Assembly: GCA_019359355.1 (NCBI GenBank) | Contig: JAHHHM010000007.1 | Span: 1 to 64,000 of the forward strand | Reading direction: 5' to 3' | DNA from: Microcoleus vaginatus WJT46-NPBG5 | GTDB lineage: Bacteria; Cyanobacteriota; Cyanobacteriia; Cyanobacteriales; Oscillatoriaceae | Length of the DNA stretch: 64,000 bases | Shown here: positions 27,790 through 36,502 of the stretch, in pieces | Layout: each line of letters starts with the position of its first letter | Numbering within the stretch: position 1 is the first letter of the stretch | The notes under the pieces: generated by a model | What the model saw: only the letters and a program-made list of their open reading frames with translations | Databases searched by the model: none | Told to the model about the DNA's origin: nothing | Position numbers and translations under genes: made by a program

Positions 27790-28284
27790 TTAGGGTGTGA
27801 TCGCAATTTCCGTACTAATGCCGGCAGGTGACCAACGGATCAGCTGCTCAAGGCCATCTTGAAGGGCTGGGGGGGCGTCACTCATCTGCCGGTGCATCCG
27901 CAAGATCACTTCTTCTGGGACTTGCCGGCCTCGCTGCCGATTGCGTTGTAAGCACTGCTTTAAGGGGGTGTCTAGCCACAAGCCGGTGATGTGGGTAAAA
28001 CCGGCCTCTCTTGCCAGCAGAATGGCTTCTCGGCGATGTTTACGGGCTGCATTGGTGGCATCATAAATGGCTGCCGGTGCGTGGATTAGGGCTTGCTGAA
28101 ACTGACGTTGTACTTCTCGCCAAACAAGCAACCACGGCCCTTGAATCGATTCATCTCCAAATAGCTTAGCCCGGATGGCGTCTGTGGAGATGAGGTGCCG
28201 GCGTGGGCAGTCTGCGATCAAGTATTGGGTTAAATAAGTTTTTCCGCTCCCAGGAAGCCCGATTAGTAAAATGAGTTTAGTCAT
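27790..28284 (-). CDS. P-loop kinase of the AAA_33/zeta-toxin-like group
   Basis: The 164-residue protein opens with a Walker A motif GLPGSGKTYL (residues 8-17). It also has a conserved Asp/Asn segment AAIYDATNAARKHRREAI and a C-terminal lid helix rich in Arg (CLQRNRQRGRQVPEEVI). This matches small predicted kinases that phosphorylate nucleic acid ends or small metabolites; the substrate is not known. It follows glgC on the same strand after 70 bases that consist mostly of heptamer repeats. Confidence 0.85.
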   Translation of the reverse strand: MTKLILLIGLPGSGKTYLTQYLIADCPRRHLISTDAIRAKLFGDESIQGPWLLVWREVQRQFQQALIHAPAAIYDATNAARKHRREAILLAREAGFTHITGLWLDTPLKQCLQRNRQRGRQVPEEVILRMHRQMSDAPPALQDGLEQLIRWSPAGISTEIAITP

Positions 28285-28290
28285 CGAAGT

Positions 28291-28345
28291 TTTAGACTTT
28301 AGATTTTAGATTTTAGAGGGTTAATCCAAAATCCAAAATCTAAAA
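28291..28345. repeat. Heptamer tandem repeats AATCCAA/TTAGATT between glgC and the kinase gene
   Basis: Repeated TTTAGA(T/C)TTTAGATTTTAG units are followed by ATCCAAA-ATCCAAA-ATCTAAA-ATCCAAA, so the two halves are nearly complementary and could fold back. The same AATCCAA heptamer occurs at the bioB-bioY junction. Confidence 0.75.
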
Positions 28346-28354
28346 TCCAAAATG

Positions 28355-29644
28355 CTAAATAACAGTTCTGTCGGCAATGACCGCATTTTTCAATACGACA
28401 ACGATGCCGCTACGGATGTAGAAACCGTCGTCTTCACGATTGGCTTCTTCTACTCTATCTTTGTTGATGATTTGGACGTGCCGGCCTATCCGAGCATTTT
28501 TGTCGATGATGGCGCGGCGAATGGTAGTGTCGGAACCAATGCCCAAAGGTACGCCGCCTTTTTGTAAGCCGGATTGACGTTCGGCGAAGGGTTCGTAGAA
28601 GTCAGAACCCATTACCAGAGAGTCTTCGATGTGGCAGCGGGCTTCCACGCGAGAACGCACGCCTAAAACCGAGTGATCGATGCGGCATTCTTTGAGGATG
28701 CAGCCTTCTCCGATCATCGATTCAGTGACTTGACAATCTAACAGTTTTGTAGGTGGCAAGTAACGGGCGCGAGTGTAGATGGGGGCTTTTTCGTCGTAGA
28801 AGCTAAAATCCGGGTGCGGTTGTTTGGTTAAGGCGAGGTTGGCTTCATAGAAAGCTTCTATGGTTCCAATGTCTTCCCAGTAATCATTGAATAAGTAGGC
28901 TTGAACGTTGTAGTCTTTTGCGGAAGCAGGAATGATTTCTTTACCAAAATCAGTCCGATCTGGGGCTTCTTCCAACAGTTTGACCATGACATCTCTGTTG
29001 AAGACATAAATCCCCATTGAGGCGATATAGGGGCTTTTCTTGGCTTGTTCCGGTGATAAGCCTAGGGTTGTGGTGTCAACCTGCATTTCTTTTAAGGCGT
29101 CGCCTTTGGGCTTTTCGCTGAAGGACATCACGCGTCCCTTATCGTCGATTTTCAACAAGCCAAAGTCGGAGGCGCGTTTCTCGTCGATGGGTAAGACGGA
29201 GAGGGTGATATCTGCGCCGGTTTCGCGGTGACGTTCGACGAATTGCCGGTAGTCCATGCGATAGAGGTGATCGCCAGAGAGAATGAGATATTCATCTACA
29301 TCCCATTCTTGCATCAGCCAGAGATACTGGCGCACGGCATCTGCAGTTCCCTGGAACCAGTTCGGGTTTTCGGCGGTTTGTTGGGCAGCAAGCACTTCCA
29401 CAAACCCTTCCGTGAAGCCAGAAAACGAGTAGGCGCGGGCAATGTGGCGGTTGAGGGAGGCTGAGTTGAATTGGGTAAGGACGTAGATTTTATAGATTTC
29501 TGAGTTGATGCAGTTACTGACGGGGATATCAATAAGGCGATATTTGCCGGCGATGGGGACTGCCGGTTTCGCCCGTAGTTTGGTGAGTGGGTAGAGGCGG
29601 GTGCCTGCGCCGCCGCCGAGGATGATCGCTAAGACTTTTTTCAC
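28355..29644 (-). CDS. glgC: Glucose-1-phosphate adenylyltransferase (ADP-glucose pyrophosphorylase)
   Basis: The 429-residue enzyme has the N-terminal nucleotidyltransferase motif [20 protein letters not shown], the substrate and regulatory segments [12 protein letters not shown] and [11 protein letters not shown], and a left-handed beta-helix C-terminal domain ending [11 protein letters not shown]. It makes ADP-glucose for glycogen synthesis, the committed step, and is expected to be activated by 3-phosphoglycerate as in other cyanobacteria. Its length is that of the full-length cyanobacterial enzyme. It may form a transcription unit with the downstream kinase-like gene. Confidence 0.97.
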   Translation of the reverse strand: MKKVLAIILGGGAGTRLYPLTKLRAKPAVPIAGKYRLIDIPVSNCINSEIYKIYVLTQFNSASLNRHIARAYSFSGFTEGFVEVLAAQQTAENPNWFQGTADAVRQYLWLMQEWDVDEYLILSGDHLYRMDYRQFVERHRETGADITLSVLPIDEKRASDFGLLKIDDKGRVMSFSEKPKGDALKEMQVDTTTLGLSPEQAKKSPYIASMGIYVFNRDVMVKLLEEAPDRTDFGKEIIPASAKDYNVQAYLFNDYWEDIGTIEAFYEANLALTKQPHPDFSFYDEKAPIYTRARYLPPTKLLDCQVTESMIGEGCILKECRIDHSVLGVRSRVEARCHIEDSLVMGSDFYEPFAERQSGLQKGGVPLGIGSDTTIRRAIIDKNARIGRHVQIINKDRVEEANREDDGFYIRSGIVVVLKNAVIADRTVI

Positions 29645-29873
29645 TGAATTCCTCCCAAATGCCGGTGATCTCTCATGTCCAGTGTCGGACTGTGCGGGAT
29701 CGTTGGCAAGGGGGGAAGGCAGGATCGGAGGTTAAGAGCCGGTTATTAGAGGAGTTAGCAAACAATCTCTATCAAAGTTTTTTGACAGAGATTGAAAAGA
29801 ATTGCCTTAAATTCCGGACTGAGTCTACAATATGAAGTAAGTTCAATTGCATTATTCTTTTATCACTTTACTG

Positions 29874-30095
29874 ATGGCTGATATTCCTAAATGGCGTTCG
29901 TCCTTTCCTTCTGGAAAGCAATACAACTGTCCCCATCCTCAATGCAAGCAAGGGGGGTTGCTTTATCCAGGATTTGAAGAATATTCTAGTTCTACAGGTC
30001 AAATAATCCTTTATTGCATTGATCAGCCTTGTCCCCTAGAAGATTCATCATCAGTAACACCATCAAGAGACCACTTTTTACTCGAACATGAGTAA
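29874..30095 (+). CDS. Small Cys-rich protein, possible zinc ribbon
   Basis: From the ATG at 29874 this is 73 residues (an upstream TTG at 29847 is in frame). It has four Cys in two pairs, CPHPQC and CIDQPC, spaced by about 26 residues around GGLLYPGFEE, a spacing compatible with a small zinc-binding fold. The 3' end overlaps the convergent TPR gene by 18 bases. No ribosome-binding site is evident and I do not recognise the family, so it could be a chance frame. The amino-acid pattern argues for a real gene. Confidence 0.45.
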   Translation: MADIPKWRSSFPSGKQYNCPHPQCKQGGLLYPGFEEYSSSTGQIILYCIDQPCPLEDSSSVTPSRDHFLLEHE

Positions 30096-31523
30096 AAATG
30101 TATCGAGTTTTGATGCTGGATTTTTTTGATAAATTTCTTGCAAATCTTTAAGAATTTCTGATTGCAAATAATCTCCTTCTGCTGTTGTGGGATTATTATT
30201 TACAATCAAGTAATTTTCAAGCTTTTTGTAAGTTTCTTCAGCTTCAGAGATTTTTCCTGCTTGTAATTGTGTTCGACCGAGCCAGCGAAGACAGTCTATA
30301 TCTTCAGGTGATGCCTGGCATATTGCCTCTATATCTGGGAGAGCTTTTTCAGGTTCGTCTTTTTTAATGTGCACAAGCGCTCTATTATTAAGAGCGTACT
30401 TTACTACTGTTGCGTTAGGCTTAGAATTAAGAAGTTTTGTGTACACTTCTATAGCTTCATCGAAATTTTCTAAACGCTCGTAAAGAACGGCTTCTTTTAA
30501 AAAAGCATTATTCATCTTGGCGAGGTTTGAAGCTTTTTTATAAGCTTGCAAAGCTTTTAGGCACTCATTTCGACTTCCTTGATCGCAGCCTTTTGGAATG
30601 GGTGTCTCAATTAAAAGTCCCAAATAAAAGTAAGCTTTTCCGAGGAAACTGCCATAGTCTTCTAACTTCTTGTCAACTTCCTGTTCGGCTATTTTAAGAG
30701 TTTCCCATAGAATCTCTTGGGCCTTAGATATTTGTTTTTTACTGGAATAAATTTCACTAAAATGAAAAGCTACCATAACCGGAACTAAATTAGCCCAGTT
30801 TTGAGTTTTGAAATTAGATTTTAAGGAATTATTTAAGGGAACGAACAAAGTTTTAAAGTTGTGTACATCTATGTTAGTGGCTTCTACAGATATTTCAAGA
30901 TATTCTCTATCTGGCCGCCCCCAAATCACAACTTCTGCATTAAACTGGCTACCTATTTTTTTTGCTTCTCGAGAGGTTGAAACAATTTTCTCTGTTGAAC
31001 AAATCTCAATATTGTTCCATGAATGGCGGTCAAGTGCATCAAACAAACGTTCTTTCAAAAGAAGGTTATCTGAGCCTTGATTAAAATTAAAACTAGTAAT
31101 AACAATTTTGCTTCCTTTTGATTGATTGGCCGTATTGCATTCTTCCATTTGAGATTCTCCTATGTTTAATTTAAAACCAACTTGGGAGTAAAAAAAAGTA
31201 GCCGCACTCAATAAAGAAACAGAAGTCAAGATTGCTGAAGTGACGAAAAAAATGCTCTTAACCTGAGACGCTTCTTGACTGCTAGTATTTGGTTTGACCA
31301 CTTCAGGCTTGCTAAAAGGAGGAAATATAATAACAGTCTGTTGATCAACTTTATTGAACTGATTATTATTTCCATTGGCTAGATTAGCATCTCCATCGGC
31401 ACTCGCGCTTTGCATAGAACCTGAATTAGAAGAGCCATTATCTAACCCTTGCTGAACACCGGCTTGCTTAGCTAGCTCATTATTATCTGAATTTGAGGGC
31501 AAAGGCTGAACCATAAAAGCCAT
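30078..31523 (-). CDS. Membrane-anchored TPR protein with Asn/Gly-rich N-terminal motif
   Basis: In this 481-residue protein, residues 1-65 are Asn/Ser/Gly-rich and carry a motif (NGSSNSGSMQSASADGDANL) shared with the gene just upstream. A transmembrane helix follows at about 88-112. Then comes an alpha/beta domain (KIVITSFNFN...STEKIVSTSREAKKIGSQ...VVIWGRP) resembling the TolB/CsgG-like N-terminal fold, and a C-terminal array of four to six TPR repeats (about 255-470). It is probably a membrane-bound sensor or scaffold. The 60-base gap to the upstream gene and the shared motif suggest a two-gene operon. Function unknown. Confidence 0.8.
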   Translation of the reverse strand: MAFMVQPLPSNSDNNELAKQAGVQQGLDNGSSNSGSMQSASADGDANLANGNNNQFNKVDQQTVIIFPPFSKPEVVKPNTSSQEASQVKSIFFVTSAILTSVSLLSAATFFYSQVGFKLNIGESQMEECNTANQSKGSKIVITSFNFNQGSDNLLLKERLFDALDRHSWNNIEICSTEKIVSTSREAKKIGSQFNAEVVIWGRPDREYLEISVEATNIDVHNFKTLFVPLNNSLKSNFKTQNWANLVPVMVAFHFSEIYSSKKQISKAQEILWETLKIAEQEVDKKLEDYGSFLGKAYFYLGLLIETPIPKGCDQGSRNECLKALQAYKKASNLAKMNNAFLKEAVLYERLENFDEAIEVYTKLLNSKPNATVVKYALNNRALVHIKKDEPEKALPDIEAICQASPEDIDCLRWLGRTQLQAGKISEAEETYKKLENYLIVNNNPTTAEGDYLQSEILKDLQEIYQKNPASKLDTFLLMFE

Positions 31524-31583
31524 CCAAAGAAAGCATTATTCTGAAGAATGATAAAAATTAAGCAGCCTCTACAAATTTTTGCT

Positions 31584-32048
31584 TTAGGCAGTCCCCAGAA
31601 AAAAGCTGGCAGCTACCCCTAACCAAGGGGCCAACTTAACAAAAATTGGCGTAATGCTTTTCCAAAGCCCTTTACTTGCTGAAACTGTTTCTGTTGTTGC
31701 TTTAATTGTCTTTGTTACCCGTTCTAAATTGTTCTTGATAAAGTCCTTGTCAGGCTCAGCTTCTTTTGCTTCCTCCTTAGCGGCAGCCAAAAACTTAGTA
31801 GCTTTTCCTTTCTGATCCTCTGGCAAATTAGCGGTTTTTAGTAACTCTTCAATTTGTGCAAGCAACTCAACCGCCTCATCTTGAGTAATTTCTGGCTGGG
31901 CTGCGACAACTTGATTGGTTTGCTGAATGACGTTGGCATCACCGGCAAGCACATTGGCATTACCCCCAGCCACCCCAGCTTGCATTGCCCCTTGATTGGT
32001 GCTGCCACCTTGAATGCTTTGATTAACTCCACCAGTATTCGATGACAT
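31584..32048 (-). CDS. Small helical protein with Asn/Gly-rich N-terminal motif and C-terminal hydrophobic segment
   Basis: The 154-residue protein has the same N-terminal motif as its downstream neighbour (QGGSTNQGAMQAGVAGGNAN, then VLAGDANVIQ). A charged helical domain follows at about residues 55-125 (ELLAQIEELLKTANLPEDQK; PDKDFIKNNLERVTKTI), and a hydrophobic C-terminal segment (APWLGVAASFFLG) could insert into the membrane. The helical layout, with LPED and PDK turns followed by a hydrophobic tail, resembles small effector-like domains associated with bacterial immune and STAND proteins, but I cannot name the family with certainty. Confidence 0.75.
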   Translation of the reverse strand: MSSNTGGVNQSIQGGSTNQGAMQAGVAGGNANVLAGDANVIQQTNQVVAAQPEITQDEAVELLAQIEELLKTANLPEDQKGKATKFLAAAKEEAKEAEPDKDFIKNNLERVTKTIKATTETVSASKGLWKSITPIFVKLAPWLGVAASFFLGTA

Positions 32049-32514
32049 ATTACTGCCCTGTTTTAAATAATTGTCTGACTAAAACCTAGACGTAGAAGCG
32101 CCCTTGCTAACTGAAGCTGCCCTAGCTTGCCAGCTATATTCACAGCAGACGTTTGCTTTCCCTAAGCTATAGGTAGTCAATGATATAAAACAGCCTGCGC
32201 CGGCTCATATCCGGAAAATTTCCAAAAATAATTTTGGGCTGTAGATTTTTCTATGAGAGCAGGAACAGTCTTTAATCCTCCAATCTTGGCACAAGCCCCA
32301 ACCGATGTACAGGTGGAAATCATGCGAATTCTGCTGAGGCAAAAACCGGCACCCCTATTCCAAAAATAAAATGTAATTGTTTATACAAAAAAAACCGGCA
32401 CGCAACCCTAACCGGCACATCTTAAACCCTAAAACAGCGGCTTTCTACCTAAAGCTAGATCGACAAGCCGGCTAGACCCTTGTAGCCTAAGCGAGGAAAG
32501 GCTACTAAAAATCT
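32049..32514. other. Divergent spacer with a hairpin before the amylase gene
   Basis: These 466 bases separate the leftward two-gene module from the amylase gene. A 7-bp hairpin, GTAGCCT (32482-32488) and AGGCTAC (32499-32505), ends nine bases before the amylase ATG and holds the purine-rich GCGAGGAA in its loop, so it could affect ribosome access. GCCGGC-type words recur. No ORF was recognised. Confidence 0.4.
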
Positions 32515-33975
32515 ATGCAAATTCAAACTCCAGATTGGGTCAAGCACGCTGTATTCTACCAAATATTTCCCGACCGCTTTGCCAAAAGCCAGCAGCCTCG
32601 CAAGCAGCTATTAAAAAATGCCTCTTGGGAAGATTGGCATGAAATGCCGACACTCCAAGGCTACAAAGGCGGAGACTTATGGGGCGTGATAGAAAAGCTA
32701 GATTACTTGCAAGATTTAGGAATTAACGCGATTTACTTCACGCCCATCTTTCAATCTGCGAGTAACCACCGCTACCACACCCACGACTATTATCAAGTCG
32801 ATCCGATGTTGGGGGGAAATCCCGCGTTTAAAGAACTGCTAGATGCCGCCCATGAACGGAATATTAAGGTAGTTCTGGATGGAGTTTTTAACCACTCTAG
32901 TCGCGGATTTTTCTTTTTCCACGATGTTTTAGAAAATGGCCCTCATTCGCCTTGGCTGGATTGGTTTAAGATTGAAGGCTGGCCGTTATCTGCTTATAAT
33001 GGCGAATTCCCGGCGAATTATGTGGGTTGGGATGGCAACCGGGCGCTGCCGGCATTCAACCATGACAACCCGGAAGTGCGGGAATACATCATGGAAATTG
33101 CCGAATATTGGATTAAATTTGGCATTGATGGTTGGCGCTTAGATGTGCCGTTTGAAATTAAAACACCCGGTTTTTGGCAAGAATTTCGTGATCGCGTTAA
33201 AGCTGCTAACCCAGAAGCTTATATCGTTGGGGAAGTTTGGGGAGACTCCCGCGAGTGGCTAGATGGGACGCAATTTGATGGGGTGATGAATTATCTATTT
33301 ACTGCGCCAACCATTGCTTTTACCGCCGGCGATCGGGTTGATATTGACCAAGTTAAAGACAGATCCTACAGCCCCTACCCACCGTTATTCGCACCGGAAT
33401 ATGCAGAAAAGATTCAGTATCTTCTGGAACTTTACCCTTGGGAAATTCAACTAACACAGCTCAATTTACTCGCTAGTCACGATACGGCGCGGCTAATTTC
33501 TATTGCCGGCGGTGATAAACCGAGTGTAGAATTGGCAACCCTGCTGCTGATGACATTCCCCGGTGCTCCGAGCATTTATTATGGTGATGAAGTTGGTTTA
33601 GTAGGCAAGCTTGATCCCGACTCGCGTCGTGGCTTTCCAATGGAATCTAACTGGGAACAGGATGTTCTGGATTACCACAAACAGCTAATTGCCCTGCGTC
33701 ACCAGTATAAGTGTCTCCGCACCGGCAGCTATCAGGTTCTCTACGCTCATGCGGCAACTTACGCCTTCGCTCGCATTTTGGGCGATGAAGAATTGATTGT
33801 TATCCTGAATGTGGGAAATGCCGCCTCTCAGGTAACGTTTGAGGTGACAGGTTTGCAATCTAAACCGAATAAGTTTTTATACGGTTGTGCTGAGCTAGAG
33901 TGGACGGGTGAAGGGGAATCTCAGCTCAAATTGGATATTCCTCCCCGCAGTGGCTGCATCCTTGGTGTGGGCTAG
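32515..33975 (+). CDS. GH13 alpha-amylase family enzyme (cyclomaltodextrinase/neopullulanase-like)
   Basis: The 486-residue protein has the catalytic set of family GH13: the nucleophile Asp in DGWRLDVPFEI, the acid Glu in YIVGEVWGD and the transition-state Asp in LASHDTARL. Region I is VVLDGVFNHSSRGF. The N-terminal segment WVKHAVFYQIFPDRFAKS and the absence of a signal peptide point to an intracellular enzyme acting on maltodextrins or cyclodextrins. It lacks the extra N-terminal domain of classical neopullulanases. It probably serves glycogen or maltodextrin turnover, although glgC lies 3 kb away in another unit. Confidence 0.93.
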   Translation: MQIQTPDWVKHAVFYQIFPDRFAKSQQPRKQLLKNASWEDWHEMPTLQGYKGGDLWGVIEKLDYLQDLGINAIYFTPIFQSASNHRYHTHDYYQVDPMLGGNPAFKELLDAAHERNIKVVLDGVFNHSSRGFFFFHDVLENGPHSPWLDWFKIEGWPLSAYNGEFPANYVGWDGNRALPAFNHDNPEVREYIMEIAEYWIKFGIDGWRLDVPFEIKTPGFWQEFRDRVKAANPEAYIVGEVWGDSREWLDGTQFDGVMNYLFTAPTIAFTAGDRVDIDQVKDRSYSPYPPLFAPEYAEKIQYLLELYPWEIQLTQLNLLASHDTARLISIAGGDKPSVELATLLLMTFPGAPSIYYGDEVGLVGKLDPDSRRGFPMESNWEQDVLDYHKQLIALRHQYKCLRTGSYQVLYAHAATYAFARILGDEELIVILNVGNAASQVTFEVTGLQSKPNKFLYGCAELEWTGEGESQLKLDIPPRSGCILGVG

Positions 33976-34040
33976 ATTTAGCCGGCACCGGCACTCTTTT
34001 TTCGGGCAATCTTTGAAAGCACAAGAAGTGTAAATAACCC

Positions 34041-34075
34041 CAGAAAAACACAGAGAATCTATCTGTGTTTTTCTG
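34041..34075. terminator. Bidirectional terminator between the amylase and fasciclin genes
   Basis: A perfect 14-bp stem, CAGAAAAACACAGA (34041-34054) and TCTGTGTTTTTCTG (34062-34075), with a 7-base loop sits between the convergent stop codons. Inner A/T runs on both strands fit termination in both directions. Confidence 0.85.
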
Positions 34076-34113
34076 TTATTTGATGACAACGCTGGATTTG
34101 CTGATCTCGCTTA

Positions 34114-34530
34114 TTAAGCGGATACGAGTGCCGGCATCAGCACTGTGTCAATAATGTGGATGACGCCATTATCAGTGAGGATATCTGCTTTCAAAACCTT
34201 AGCGTCATTAATTTTGTAGCCCCCGTCAGATTTATCAATCCCAACTAAGCCACCTTCAACGGTTTCAGCGGAACTGAGTTCGGCGAGATTATCAGTTCTC
34301 ACATCCCCAAACAGGACGTGATAACTCAAAATTTGCTTCAGCTTGGGAATGTCTTCCATCAAAGATGCCACTGTTTCCGTTGGAATCTTGGCAAATGCTT
34401 CGTCGGTGGGTGCGAAGACGGTGTAAGGGCCAGGACTTTCCAAAAGCTCTAGCAAACCTGCTGCTTCAACCACAGTCATTAACGTTTTAAAAGAGCCGGC
34501 CTCGCTGGCAGTCTCGACAAGGTTAGCCAT
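34114..34530 (-). CDS. Fasciclin (FAS1) domain protein
   Basis: The 138-residue protein is a single FAS1 domain with the H1 motif (TVFAPTDEAFAKIP), the YH motif (SYHVLFGDVRTDNL) and the H2 motif (GVIHIIDTVLMP). There is no signal peptide, so this form is probably cytosolic or exported by an unknown route. FAS1 domains mediate protein or polysaccharide contacts. In cyanobacteria short forms of this kind are common, with no settled function. The gene stands alone and converges on the amylase gene. Confidence 0.95.
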   Translation of the reverse strand: MANLVETASEAGSFKTLMTVVEAAGLLELLESPGPYTVFAPTDEAFAKIPTETVASLMEDIPKLKQILSYHVLFGDVRTDNLAELSSAETVEGGLVGIDKSDGGYKINDAKVLKADILTDNGVIHIIDTVLMPALVSA

Positions 34531-34740
34531 AGTGTTTTTCCGGTTGCGAATGTATCTCCTCTTTACAAATACAAGGAGAAAGACTCATCGCGCATCTTTC
34601 ATGAGTTAGACGTTGTACAAAATCTGAGTAATTTTGCGAAAAAATGAATGTTGGCGGGGATGCTCGACGAATTTTCCGTTAAAATCTCCCAGATTTCCCT
34701 CGCTTGCCGGCACTCACGCCGATTTGGGCTGCCGGCTTAT

Positions 34741-35721
34741 TTAACGACTGGTCAAAATTCCCCGCTGTTTAAGCTGTTGCATAAAAAACTCTTCTAAAGT
34801 GGTTCGGGCTTCGGATAACGCGACAATTTGCCCACCCATAAGGTTGAGGCTGGCGAGAAAATCCTGGGGATCGCCTTTTAAATGACCTTGCCAGTATTCA
34901 TCTTGAAATTCTAAGTCGGGTAAGCGTTGTTTGATCACGTCCGGGTTGCCGCCTTTGCCTTTGATATAGTAGGTTTCTGTTGTGCCGAGGAGTTCGCTAA
35001 GTGAGCCGGTGCAAATTAATTCCCCTAAAGCAAGAATGGCGACGCGATCACAGATTTTTTCGACATCTGAAAGGATATGGCTGTTGAAAAAGATGGTTTT
35101 ACCCTGGGCTTTGAGTGAGAGAATGATTTCTCGCATCTGGTAGCGTCCCATCGGATCAAGACCGGACATCGGCTCATCGAGAAAGACGACTTCTGGATCG
35201 TTGATGAGTGCCTGTGCCATGCCAATTCGCTGCACCATGCCTTTGGAATATTGGCGCAATTGTTTTTTGCGGGCTGCGGATTGAGCAAGTCCCACAAGAT
35301 CGAGGAGTTGGGGGATGCGCTGGCGCTGCACGGCGGCAGGGATTTGGAAGAGTCCTGCAGTATATTGCAAAAATTCCCAGCCGGTGAGGGAGTCATAGTA
35401 ATAGGCGTTTTCCGGCAGATAGCCAATTCGCTGTTTGACTGTGCGATCACCTAAAGGACGCCCTAGCAGCAAACCCCGCCCAGAGGTGGGACGGGCGATT
35501 CCCAAGAGTGTTTTGAGCAAGGTAGTTTTACCGGCACCATTTGGCCCTAGCAAGCCAAAGGTTTCTCCCTGATAGACTGTGAGGGTGCAGTTTTTCAAGG
35601 ATTCGATTTTTTGGTTCATCCAGAAGCCGGTGCGGTAGACTTTGCTCAGTTCATAGGTTTGCACCACCGGCTGCCGATCACGAGCGATTATTTCCTCTGG
35701 CAAATTCGCGACAGATTCCAT
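34741..35721 (-). CDS. ABC transporter ATP-binding protein (ABC-2 type exporter)
   Basis: A frame is open to a TTG at 35745, but the ATG at 35721 gives a normal start and about 326 residues. Walker A is GLLGPNGAGKTTLLKT, the signature is QYSKGMVQRIG, and Walker B is EVVFLDEPMSGLDP. The C-terminal extension with CTGSLSELLGTTETYY is typical of ATPases of drug, polysaccharide or lipid exporters of the CcmA/NatA type. No permease gene is adjacent, so the partner and the substrate are unknown. The start region is divergent from a small membrane protein gene. Confidence 0.92.
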   Translation of the reverse strand: MESVANLPEEIIARDRQPVVQTYELSKVYRTGFWMNQKIESLKNCTLTVYQGETFGLLGPNGAGKTTLLKTLLGIARPTSGRGLLLGRPLGDRTVKQRIGYLPENAYYYDSLTGWEFLQYTAGLFQIPAAVQRQRIPQLLDLVGLAQSAARKKQLRQYSKGMVQRIGMAQALINDPEVVFLDEPMSGLDPMGRYQMREIILSLKAQGKTIFFNSHILSDVEKICDRVAILALGELICTGSLSELLGTTETYYIKGKGGNPDVIKQRLPDLEFQDEYWQGHLKGDPQDFLASLNLMGGQIVALSEARTTLEEFFMQQLKQRGILTSR

Positions 35722-35913
35722 TCCAGTAAGGGCGATAAGTGGCAACTGAGTTTATTTATTCCCTATTTTGCCGGTTTTTGTATCAATTTGAAAGAATTAA
35801 CGATTTTGCTCACCGCTATGGATGCCGGCCCAAATGAAGGTTTGCATTATTGGCGTTCGCTTGCGGTTCAACTTAAACTTTTATTAAAAGCATTCATCAA
35901 AGCAGGAAAATAC

Positions 35914-36117
35914 ATGGATCGTTCAAAAATTGTTGCGATTATCACCGGCGCGATTTCTCTCATTCTGGCGATCGCCTATCTGGTTATTGTACAGGTACTC
36001 GATTTCCGAGGCGAAATGCTGCCGGCTCCCCAAAGTCAGATAGACGTGCCGGTGCAAGTTGCGTCTATTTCACATCTCACCGCTGTTACAACACCCAGGA
36101 TTGAAATCCCTGGCTGA
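35914..36117 (+). CDS. Small single-pass membrane protein
   Basis: A longer frame begins inside the divergent ABC gene at 35611. The ATG at 35914 has a good ribosome-binding site (AGCAGGAA) and gives a compact 67-residue protein: MDRSKIVAIITG, a long hydrophobic helix (about residues 6-28), then FRGEMLPAPQSQIDVPVQV and a short tail. I know of similar small membrane proteins in cyanobacteria but not of a function. The start choice is well supported by the RBS and by the hydrophobic profile. Confidence 0.7.
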   Translation: MDRSKIVAIITGAISLILAIAYLVIVQVLDFRGEMLPAPQSQIDVPVQVASISHLTAVTTPRIEIPG

Positions 36118-36502
36118 TAGCCCAAGTCCACTTAAGGGGACTAAAACTTTTTAAGTCCGATTAAGCCGACTACTCTGTCATTGCTAGGGGTGCGATAATC
36201 TCTATTCTCTCATCCCGGCAGCCTTAATAAAACTATTTTTTTACTTGCTGCCGGTCTTATTTTCTGCCAGTTTAAGTCACCATCAATTTATAACAATCTA
36301 ATCAAAAATTTGACTTTTATCAAGGTTGAAGAAAAAATATAACTGTAGCTTGTCAATCAAACTGACAATGATACATCGGGTGGAATTACAAGACAGCGCC
36401 CTACCTGAACTGCTAGTTCTTTTATTCTTTTAACTTTGCTTCTTCCTCATTATCTTAAAATATAAAAATGCAACATTAATCAACATATTTAGGATAATAC
36501 GA
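36118..36502. other. Intergenic region before the Uma2 gene
   Basis: These 385 bases contain an imperfect palindrome AGTCCACTTAAGGGGACT at 36124-36141 followed by ACTTTTT, a weak terminator candidate for the small membrane protein gene. The rest is AT-rich promoter-like sequence with no ORF. Confidence 0.35.

Noticed and set aside
28352-28567. 71-codon plus-strand frame over the 3' end of glgC
   Set aside because: It is antisense to a well-conserved gene and begins in the heptamer repeats; no independent support.
35611-35913. N-terminal extension of the small membrane protein into the ABC gene
   Set aside because: The segment is antisense to the ABC ATPase start, and the internal ATG at 35914 has a good ribosome site before a clean membrane helix.
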